From contig CALHCK010000042.1 in NCBI GenBank assembly GCA_937936695.1, positions 1 through 6,971 on the forward strand: 6,971 nt of DNA, given 5' to 3'. The translations under genes were made by a program, and so were the position numbers. The DNA comes from an uncultured Polaribacter sp. Lineage in GTDB: Bacteria > Bacteroidota > Bacteroidia > Flavobacteriales > Flavobacteriaceae. Position 1 is the first letter of the stretch, and each line of letters opens with the position of its first letter. A model generated the notes under the pieces. The model made no database searches and was not told where the DNA came from. It saw only the letters and a list, made by a program, of their open reading frames with translations. Positions 1-5,394 of this stretch are shown here, piece after piece.

Positions 1-31
1 ACACTTAAAAATAATAACAAACAATTACAAA

Positions 32-937
32 ATGAAAAAACTATCAATTTTATTATTATTGGTATCTATTAGTTTTGCTACAAAGGCGCAAACTGAAGAA
101 GAATTAAAAAAACAATTAGGTTCTAAAAAATCTGAAATTGCTAAATTAGACAAAGAAGCAAAAGCTATTAAAGCTAAATTAGATGCTCTACCAGGCTGGA
201 GAAAAGGTGCTTTTGGAACAATTGGTGGTAACTTATCTGGTTACACAAATTGGTTTTCTAGAGAAGTTCAAAATGTAAATGGAGGTAACATAAATGTTAT
301 CGTAAACGGTTTTGCTAATTTAATAGAAGAAAAATTCTTTTGGAGAAATTCTGGTACTATTAATTTAGGATGGGTTAAGTTAGATGATAGAGATGATGCT
401 ACTGATAGCTCAGACTTTAACTTTGCTACAGATGTTTTTAATATATCTTCTTTATATGGTAGAAGATTAAGTAAAAAATGGGCTGTATCTGCTTTAGCAG
501 AATATAGAACTACTATTGAACAATTTAACAACCCAGGTTACTTAGATTTTGGTGCTGGTTTTACTTGGACACCAACTAGTAACTTAGTAGTTGTAATGCA
601 CCCAGGAAACTACAACTTTGTATTTAGTAAAGGTGATTCTACTGTTTTCGAATCTTCTTTAGGTGCAAAAATTGTTGCAGATTATAACAAGAGCTATGGT
701 AAATTAAGTGTAAAATCTAACTTATCTATTTTTCAGAGTTATGAAAGTTCTGACTTATCTAACTGGACATTTACAAATTCTTTTGGTTACACAGTATGGA
801 AAGGAATTGGTGTTGGTTTAGAAGTAGGTTTACGTAAAAACAGACAAGAAGCTGCAAATGTTCAAAATGTTTCATTAGAAGATGCTGATAACAAATTACA
901 ATCTTACTACGTTTTAGGTCTTAGCTACGCTTTCTAA
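32..937 (+). CDS. DUF3078-family outer-membrane beta-barrel protein, secreted
   Basis: A 301-residue protein that I place in the DUF3078 family of Bacteroidota; its function is unknown. Residues 1-19 form a Sec signal peptide: MKK, then a leucine/isoleucine-rich core, with likely cleavage after TKA just before QT. No lipobox cysteine is present, so it is not a lipoprotein. Residues 21-52 are rich in Lys, Glu and Ala and look like a short helical or coiled-coil segment. From about residue 54 (LPGWRKGAFGTIGGNLSGYTN) the sequence alternates polar and hydrophobic residues with many Gly, Tyr, Trp and Asn, as in transmembrane beta strands. It ends in YVLGLSYAF, whose terminal Phe fits a BAM recognition signal, so an outer-membrane barrel is inferred. 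The ATG start is fixed by the signal peptide; only 31 bases precede it and no promoter can be judged. Two stops in tandem (TAATAA) end the gene, and a terminator follows 24 nt on, so it is probably the last or only gene of its transcript. Confidence 0.88.
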   Translation: MKKLSILLLLVSISFATKAQTEEELKKQLGSKKSEIAKLDKEAKAIKAKLDALPGWRKGAFGTIGGNLSGYTNWFSREVQNVNGGNINVIVNGFANLIEEKFFWRNSGTINLGWVKLDDRDDATDSSDFNFATDVFNISSLYGRRLSKKWAVSALAEYRTTIEQFNNPGYLDFGAGFTWTPTSNLVVVMHPGNYNFVFSKGDSTVFESSLGAKIVADYNKSYGKLSVKSNLSIFQSYESSDLSNWTFTNSFGYTVWKGIGVGLEVGLRKNRQEAANVQNVSLEDADNKLQSYYVLGLSYAF

Positions 938-961
938 TAACATAAAGATAATTAATACTAT

Positions 962-996
962 AAAAGCCTCAAGAATTTTTTCTTGAGGCTTTTTTT
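962..996 (+). terminator. Rho-independent terminator between convergent genes
   Basis: A perfect 14-bp stem pairs 962-975 (AAAAGCCTCAAGAA) with 980-993 around a TTTT loop. On the + strand it runs into T residues at 990-996, then more T after one A. It lies 24 nt past the DUF3078 stop codon and about 30 nt past the stop of the facing aldo/keto reductase gene. The T-tract is longer on the + strand; on the - strand only four T residues follow the GC part, so it probably serves the + strand gene best and may also act, more weakly, for the opposite gene. Confidence 0.92.
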
Positions 997-1024
997 ATTT
1001 AAATAATATCATAAACATTATTGT

Positions 1025-2065
1025 TTACGGAGCCGGATTAGGTATAACCGTATGTACTTCTTGTATTGCTTTTAAAGTCTCTTCAGACAAATTTATATCT
1101 ATACTACCAATATTTTCTTTTAATTGACTCATTTTAGTCGCTCCAATTATATTGCTGGTTACAAATGCCAACTGATTAATAAAAGCCAAAGACAACTCGG
1201 TTAATGTAATACCAGCCTCTTTTGCTATTGCTTCATACTTCTTTACTGCTTCTATAGATCCATCGCCTGTATAACGCGCAATAAATCTTGGAAACAAAGT
1301 ACCTCTTGCTCCTTCAGGTAAATTACCATTTAAATATTTACCAGATAATACCCCTTGTGCTAATGGAGAATACGCTAATAATCCAACATTTTCCCTCAAA
1401 GAAACTTCGCTCATTCCTACTTCATATCCTCTATGTATTAATGAATAAGAATTTTGTATTGTTACTGGTTTAGCTACATTTAATTTCTTACATGCCTCTA
1501 AATATTTCATAGTTCCCCAAGGAGTTTCATTAGACAACCCATAAGTTCTAATTTTTCCTTGCTTAATTAAACCATCTAAAGTTGTAATAATCTCTTCATA
1601 ATTTTCTACTTCGCTGTTAGCTGTCTGTAACGGAAAATCTCTAGTACCAAATACATTTACACCTCTATTAGGCCAGTGTAATTGGTATACATCTAAATAA
1701 TCTGTTTGCAATCTTTCTAAGCTATTCTCTACTGCTTCTAAAATGTTTTTTTTGTTTAAACCACCTTTTCTTATATGTGCAGTATAATCTCCTCCTCCTG
1801 CTATTTTACTAGCTAAAATTACTTTTTCTCTATTTCCAGACTTTTTAAACCAATTTCCTATAATTCTTTCTGTATCTGCATAGGTATCTGCAGTAGCAGG
1901 TACCGGATATAATTCAGCTGTATCAAAAAAATTAACTCCTTTATCTAAGGCATAATCCATTTGATTAAAAGCATCTTCTTGGGTATTCTGATTTCCCCAA
2001 GTCATGGTTCCTAAACAAATTTTACTAACTTCTATATCTGTATTGGGTAGCTTTGTATATTTCAT
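1025..2065 (-). CDS. tas: NADP(H)-dependent aldo/keto reductase, Tas family
   Basis: A full-length 346-residue aldo/keto reductase, the same length as E. coli Tas (YgdS) as I recall it and collinear with it: the start KLPNTDIEVSKICLGTMTWG, the loop AELYPVPATADTYADTE and the C-terminal NPAP all match that subfamily. The (beta/alpha)8 barrel carries the expected catalytic tetrad: Asp48 (FFDTAE), Tyr53, Lys87 (LASK) and His130 (QLHWP). SNE at 178-180, QNSYSL at 204-209 and the late IIGATKMSQLKENI segment fit cofactor and substrate pocket positions. Such enzymes reduce aldehydes or ketones with NADPH in the cytoplasm; the physiological substrate is unknown. E. coli tas was named for suppressing tyrosine auxotrophy, which need not apply here. 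No Shine-Dalgarno precedes the ATG; the leader is A/T-rich. A gap of 194 bases containing the pgk terminator separates it from pgk upstream, so it is probably transcribed on its own. No convincing promoter was found in that gap. Confidence 0.93.
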   Translation of the reverse strand: MKYTKLPNTDIEVSKICLGTMTWGNQNTQEDAFNQMDYALDKGVNFFDTAELYPVPATADTYADTERIIGNWFKKSGNREKVILASKIAGGGDYTAHIRKGGLNKKNILEAVENSLERLQTDYLDVYQLHWPNRGVNVFGTRDFPLQTANSEVENYEEIITTLDGLIKQGKIRTYGLSNETPWGTMKYLEACKKLNVAKPVTIQNSYSLIHRGYEVGMSEVSLRENVGLLAYSPLAQGVLSGKYLNGNLPEGARGTLFPRFIARYTGDGSIEAVKKYEAIAKEAGITLTELSLAFINQLAFVTSNIIGATKMSQLKENIGSIDINLSEETLKAIQEVHTVIPNPAP

Positions 2066-2180
2066 TTATTACTATTTAACTCTTTAATCGTATTAATATT
2101 CTTAAACTAACAACTAAGTTAAAAACTAAATGGCTAACAAAAGCACATCTACCTATTTTTAATATAACTTTCACTTTTTA

Positions 2181-2218
2181 AATAAAAAAATCGTATAACA
2201 GTAGTTACACGATTTTTT
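2181..2218 (-). terminator. Rho-independent terminator of pgk
   Basis: The arms 2185-2199 and 2204-2218 pair over 15 positions around a 4-nt loop (2200-2203). The single non-Watson-Crick position, 2195/2208, is an A/C mismatch on the + strand but a U-G wobble in the - strand transcript, so the hairpin is intact only in the pgk direction. In that direction it ends in a run of seven T residues plus further T's (complement of 2181-2190). It starts about 41 nt past the pgk stop codon and insulates the downstream aldo/keto reductase gene from pgk transcription. Confidence 0.88.
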
Positions 2219-2259
2219 AAAAATTTACTCTAAAAGAGTTTATATATTTAAGTAAAATA

Positions 2260-3447
2260 CTATTTTAAAATAGCATCAATACCTGGTAAAGTTTTACCTT
2301 CTAACATTTCTAACATAGCACCACCACCAGTAGAAACATAACTTACTTTATCTGCAAAACCAAATTGTTTAACCGCAGCAACAGAATCTCCACCACCTAC
2401 TAAAGAAAACGCTCCGTTTTTTGTAGCACTATCAATAGAGTTTCCAAGAGCTATTGTTCCATTTGCAAAAGACTCCATTTCAAATACTCCTAAAGGACCA
2501 TTCCATAAAATAGTTTTACATTTATTTACAACAACATCAAAGTTTTCTCTAGATTTTGGTCCAGCATCTACACCTTCCCAACCATCAGGAATTTCATTAA
2601 TATCACAAACTTGTGTATTGGCATCATTAGAAAAATCATCTGCTGCAATTACATCAACAGGAATATGAACTTCTACCCCTTTAGCTGCTGCCTGTTTTAA
2701 TATATCTAAAGCCAATTCTTGCTTATCATCTTCACAAATAGAATTACCTATTTTACCACCTTGTGCTTTTATAAAAGTAAAACTCATACCTCCACCAATA
2801 ATTAAATGATCTACTTTATCTAAAATATTTTCAATCACTGTAATTTTAGAAGAAACTTTTGCGCCTCCTAAAATTGCTAAAACTGGCTTTTCAGAGTTAT
2901 TTAAAACCTTATCTATACTTTCTATTTCTCTTGCTAATAAGTTACCAAAACATTTATTTTCGGCAAAAAACTGAGCTATAATTGTTGTAGATGCATGTGC
3001 TCTGTGGGCAGTACCAAAGGCATCATTTACATAAATATCTCCTAATTTAGATAATTTTTCAGCAAAAGCAACATCTCCTTTTTTCTCTTCTTCGTAAAAA
3101 CGTAAATTTTCTAATAATAAAATTTCTCCAGATTCTAAATTAGCAACAGCTTCTTCTACTTTATCTCCAACACAATCTGCAACAAACTTAACTTTAACAC
3201 CTAAAATTTCTGTAGCTTTTTCTACAATATGCTTTAAAGAAAAAGCATCCTGAAAACCTTTAGGACGTCCTAAATGAGACATTAATATACAACTACCTTC
3301 TTGCTCTAAAATATCTATAATTGTAGATTTTGCTGCCTGAATTCTTGTAGCATCCGTTACTTCAAACTTATCATTTAAAGGCACATTAAAATCTACACGA
3401 ATTAATGCTTTTTTATTCTTAAAGTTAAAATTTTGTAATGTTTTCAT
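2260..3447 (-). CDS. pgk: Phosphoglycerate kinase
   Basis: Complete phosphoglycerate kinase (EC 2.7.2.3) of 395 residues, the usual bacterial length. It interconverts 1,3-bisphosphoglycerate + ADP and 3-phosphoglycerate + ATP in cytoplasmic glycolysis and gluconeogenesis. All signature segments are present. The N-terminal, substrate-binding lobe has RVDFNVPL (17-24), the substrate arginine in TDATRI (31-36), SHLGRP (57-62), LLENLRFYEEE (111-121) and NDAFGTAHRAHAS (141-153). The C-terminal nucleotide-binding lobe has LGGAKVSSK (193-201), GGGMSFTF (218-225), WNGPLGVFE (315-323), the phosphate-binding GGGDS (351-355) and VSTGGGAMLE (371-380). No residue expected to be essential is missing. It has its own likely promoter upstream and terminator downstream and looks monocistronic; no gapA, tpi or other glycolytic gene is adjacent in the window. 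It diverges from holB across a 109-bp gap. Confidence 0.98.
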   Translation of the reverse strand: MKTLQNFNFKNKKALIRVDFNVPLNDKFEVTDATRIQAAKSTIIDILEQEGSCILMSHLGRPKGFQDAFSLKHIVEKATEILGVKVKFVADCVGDKVEEAVANLESGEILLLENLRFYEEEKKGDVAFAEKLSKLGDIYVNDAFGTAHRAHASTTIIAQFFAENKCFGNLLAREIESIDKVLNNSEKPVLAILGGAKVSSKITVIENILDKVDHLIIGGGMSFTFIKAQGGKIGNSICEDDKQELALDILKQAAAKGVEVHIPVDVIAADDFSNDANTQVCDINEIPDGWEGVDAGPKSRENFDVVVNKCKTILWNGPLGVFEMESFANGTIALGNSIDSATKNGAFSLVGGGDSVAAVKQFGFADKVSYVSTGGGAMLEMLEGKTLPGIDAILK

Positions 3448-3469
3448 CTTTTATTAAATCTATTTTCAA

Positions 3470-3499
3470 CAAAAATACTTTTTTATTTGTTCTTTTTAA
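3470..3499 (-). promoter_or_regulatory. Probable pgk promoter, Bacteroidota -33/-7 type
   Basis: On the - strand, TATTTTTG (3477 down to 3470) matches the Bacteroidota primary sigma factor -7 consensus TAnnTTTG exactly. Nineteen bases upstream lies TTA (3499-3497), one mismatch from the TTG -33 element and within the 17-23 spacing reported for flavobacteria. Transcription would begin roughly 5-8 nt past the box, giving pgk a short leader of about 15-20 nt. The -7 match and position are good; the -33 element is imperfect, and in AT-rich DNA chance matches are common. Confidence 0.62.
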
Positions 3500-3545
3500 G
3501 GTGTAAATCCTAAAAATTAATACATCGTTTGCGTAATTATTAATT

Positions 3546-3553
3546 TATATTTG
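3546..3553 (+). promoter_or_regulatory. Candidate holB promoter -7 box, abutting the start codon
   Basis: TATATTTG at 3546-3553 is an exact TAnnTTTG match ending 3 nt before the ATG at 3557. A TTTG at 3528-3531 could be a -33 element but is only 14 nt upstream, shorter than the usual 17-23, so that part is weak. If used, transcription would start at or within a few bases of the ATG, producing a leaderless or nearly leaderless mRNA. The gene must have a promoter in the 109-bp divergent gap with pgk unless it is read from far upstream, which the orientation of pgk makes unlikely. Confidence 0.45.
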
Positions 3554-3556
3554 CCC

Positions 3557-4699
3557 ATGCTTTTTAACCAAATTATCGGTCAAGATCACATAAAAAAACA
3601 CTTAACTGTTTCTGCAGAAAACGGTCGTATACCTCACGCCCAATTATTTGTAGGAAAAGAAGGTAGTGGTACCTTGCCAATGGCAATTGCTTACGCTCAG
3701 TTTTTACTATGTAATTTTTCTGACCAAGCAGATATTTGCAATCTTAAATGCGATAAATTACAACACCCAGATTTACATTTTGCTTTTCCGGTTGCTGCCA
3801 ACGAAAATGTAAAAAAACACCCCGTTAGTAGTCTTTTTTTAGACGATTGGAGGTCTTTTACAAGCACACAACCCTACGGAAGCCTTTTTAACTGGCTACA
3901 ACACATTGGTATAGAGAATAAACAAGGTATTATTGGTGTTGATGAAGCCGAAGAAGTTGTAAAAAAATTACAATTAAAAAGTTACGAAGGTGGTTTTAAA
4001 GTAATGATTATTTGGATGGCAGAAAAAATGAATATTGCCGCTGCCAACAAACTATTAAAACTAATAGAAGAACCACCAGAAAAAACAATTTTTATATTAG
4101 TTACAGAAAACGAAGAGCAAATTATAAATACAATAAAATCTCGTTGTCAAGCACTACATTTTCCTGCATTAAGCGAGCAAGACATTGCAAATGCGCTTTT
4201 GGTAGACTACCAAGCCTCTGAAAACGATGCTGCTAAAATTGCGCACCAAGCAGAAGGAAACCTAAACAAGGCACTACACTTACTGCATAACGATGCTAAC
4301 GATTTAATTTTTGAAGAATGGTTTATTACCTGGATTCGTACCGCATTTAAAGCCAAAGGTAATGCCGCTGTTGTAGAGCAATTAATTGGTTGGTCTGACA
4401 CTATTGCCAAGTCTGGTAGAGAAACTCAAAAACGTTTTTTAGACTATTGTTTGCAATTTTTTAGACAAGCACTTTTACTAAATTACAAAGTAGATAACTT
4501 AGTTTTTATGGAGCCAAAAACAGGTTTTAACCTCTCTAAATTTGCTCCTTTTGTGCACGCTGGCAACATTATAGCTATTAATAAAGAATTAAATGATGCC
4601 ATGTACCACATAGAAAGAAACGGAAATGCTAAAATTATTTTATTAGACCTTTCTATGAAATTGACTCGTTTTTTACATAAAAAAGAAGAAAAACTATAA
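3557..4699 (+). CDS. holB: DNA polymerase III subunit delta' (clamp loader)
   Basis: The 380-residue delta' subunit of the replicative clamp-loader complex, which works with delta and tau/gamma to place the beta clamp on primed DNA. The start MLFNQIIGQDHIKKHL, followed by RIPHAQLFVGKEGSG, is typical of DnaX/HolB-type AAA+ proteins. The Walker A region (33-40, GKEGSGTL) lacks the Lys-Thr/Ser that binds ATP phosphates, as expected for a delta' that is not an ATPase. LLKLIEEPPEKTIFILVTE (166-184) and the arginine-finger motif SRC (195-197) are clear. The zinc-knuckle region keeps cysteines at 52, 61 and 65, but the four-cysteine spacing of E. coli delta' is not preserved. The C-terminal part (about 250-380) is helical and less conserved, matching the oligomerisation domain. 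A TTG six bases upstream (3551) is in frame but lies inside a promoter-like box, so the ATG at 3557 is preferred. It is divergent from pgk and convergent with the MOSC gene. Confidence 0.93.
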   Translation: MLFNQIIGQDHIKKHLTVSAENGRIPHAQLFVGKEGSGTLPMAIAYAQFLLCNFSDQADICNLKCDKLQHPDLHFAFPVAANENVKKHPVSSLFLDDWRSFTSTQPYGSLFNWLQHIGIENKQGIIGVDEAEEVVKKLQLKSYEGGFKVMIIWMAEKMNIAAANKLLKLIEEPPEKTIFILVTENEEQIINTIKSRCQALHFPALSEQDIANALLVDYQASENDAAKIAHQAEGNLNKALHLLHNDANDLIFEEWFITWIRTAFKAKGNAAVVEQLIGWSDTIAKSGRETQKRFLDYCLQFFRQALLLNYKVDNLVFMEPKTGFNLSKFAPFVHAGNIIAINKELNDAMYHIERNGNAKIILLDLSMKLTRFLHKKEEKL

Positions 4700-4721
4700 A
4701 AATCTATCGCTATTTTTTAGA

Positions 4722-4791
4722 AGCTATTTCCTGCTTTTCACTATATCTTTTTGTTTTAACAAACAAAAAGGATGCCGTTACAATCAGGGCT
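4722..4791. repeat. Nested inverted-repeat element, possible structured RNA
   Basis: A 70-nt imperfect palindrome in the gap between convergent holB and the MOSC gene. The inner stem is perfect over 10 bp: CTTTTTGTTT (4747-4756) pairs with AAACAAAAAG (4761-4770) around a TAAC loop. An outer stem pairs CCTG (4730-4733) with CAGG (4785-4788), and AGC (4722-4724) with GCT (4789-4791), with a 5-nt bulge (4725-4729). Between them is a mostly unpaired internal loop of 13-14 nt per side (4734-4746 and 4771-4784). Neither direction has a T-tract directly after the stem, so it is not a standard terminator. It has no coding potential and is richer in G/C than its flanks at the outer arms. From memory only, similar sequences occur in many flavobacterial intergenic regions. 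It could be a dispersed REP-like repeat, a 3' UTR structure shared by both genes, or a small RNA motif; strand is undetermined. Confidence 0.6.
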
Positions 4792-4792
4792 A

Positions 4793-4832
4793 CACTTATT
4801 TGCTAGCTAAAAGATTACTATATAAATAAGTG
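4793..4832. repeat. 9-bp inverted repeat just past the MOSC stop codon
   Basis: CACTTATTT (4793-4801) is the exact reverse complement of AAATAAGTG (4824-4832), with a 22-nt loop holding the palindrome GCTAGC (4802-4807). Reading on the - strand, the first arm begins one base after the MOSC stop codon and the second arm directly abuts the larger palindromic element at 4722-4791. It may form a weak mRNA 3'-end hairpin, but the stem is AT-rich, the loop is long and no T-tract follows, so a terminator role is uncertain. Confidence 0.4.
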
Positions 4833-4833
4833 C

Positions 4834-5391
4834 TTAAACACCATTTTCTGCCTTTCTTTTTAATAACAAATCTGCAATAGAATTATTTTTTGGACAACTT
4901 TTAATTTTAACAAACTCATCACCCACTTTTACAAAACCAGTTTGTAATACTTTAAAATACACTCCGCAAAATGTAGTATTCCAAAATTGTTTTACAACAT
5001 TCATATCATTAAAACGAACACCTAATTTCATACAAGGACTCCTTTGCACAGTAGCCTCTAAAATAACTTCTCCTACTTTAAAAGTATCTCCAACAAAAAC
5101 AGCAGTTTCATCCATTTCATCTACGGTTAAATTTTCTCCAAACATACCGTAATTCCAATCTAAATCTGGGTATAAATTTTTCCAATATTCGTAATGGCTA
5201 TAAGAATACGCATACACAGCCTGCACGATTCCTCCATGGTTTTTGGTATCACAAATAGCATCATCTTTTACATTTTCTGTATCTATAAAAACAGGTCTAT
5301 CAACAGGATATTTATACATACCTGTTACTATTTTTTTACCTTTCCATGCTACTTCTTTACGTTCACCTATATTGGTAGCTATTATTTTCAT
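4834..5391 (-). CDS. MOSC domain protein, YiiM-like
   Basis: A 185-residue cytoplasmic MOSC-domain protein. The MOSC fold, shared with the C-terminus of eukaryotic molybdenum cofactor sulfurases, binds the cofactor or sulfur through a conserved cysteine. The landmarks seen are KNHGGIVQAVYAYSYSHYEYW (from residue 50; HGG, AV and HY-W as in E. coli YiiM), GMFGENLTV (82-90) and RSPCMKLGVRF (117-127), with Cys120 as the expected ligand. The tail SIADLLLKRKAENG resembles the start of the small three-helix domain found after MOSC in YiiM, but the protein is shorter than YiiM (about 220 residues as I recall). YiiM-type proteins reduce N-hydroxylated bases and related compounds in E. coli; the substrate here is unknown. 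The ATG is 3 nt downstream of the stop codon of the hydratase gene, so the two are probably cotranscribed and translationally coupled. The 3' side carries two inverted repeats. Confidence 0.88.
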   Translation of the reverse strand: MKIIATNIGERKEVAWKGKKIVTGMYKYPVDRPVFIDTENVKDDAICDTKNHGGIVQAVYAYSYSHYEYWKNLYPDLDWNYGMFGENLTVDEMDETAVFVGDTFKVGEVILEATVQRSPCMKLGVRFNDMNVVKQFWNTTFCGVYFKVLQTGFVKVGDEFVKIKSCPKNNSIADLLLKRKAENGV

Positions 5392-5394
5392 GTA

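Noticed and set aside
268..531. An 87-codon - strand frame inside the DUF3078 gene.
   Set aside because: It is antisense to a clear beta-barrel gene and has no recognisable features; similar short frames at 1288-1473, 4012-4221 and 4207-4410 were dropped for the same reason.
2066..2184. A promoter for the aldo/keto reductase gene (for example TTG, 18 nt, then TACGATTA on the - strand).
   Set aside because: The -7 candidate has two mismatches in the TTTG part and the region is very AT-rich, so the match is no better than chance.
2089..2198. A short direct repeat (ATCGTAT near 2089 and again near 2191).
   Set aside because: Seven matching bases in AT-rich DNA is expected by chance, and the second copy is explained as a terminator arm.
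3551..3556. An in-frame TTG start two codons before the holB ATG.
   Set aside because: It lies inside the candidate -7 box, and homologous proteins begin at MLFN; the ATG at 3557 is the better start.
4698..4717. A small hairpin AAAAAT/ATTTTT right at the holB stop codon as a terminator.
   Set aside because: The stem is six A/T pairs with an 8-nt loop, too weak to call a terminator.
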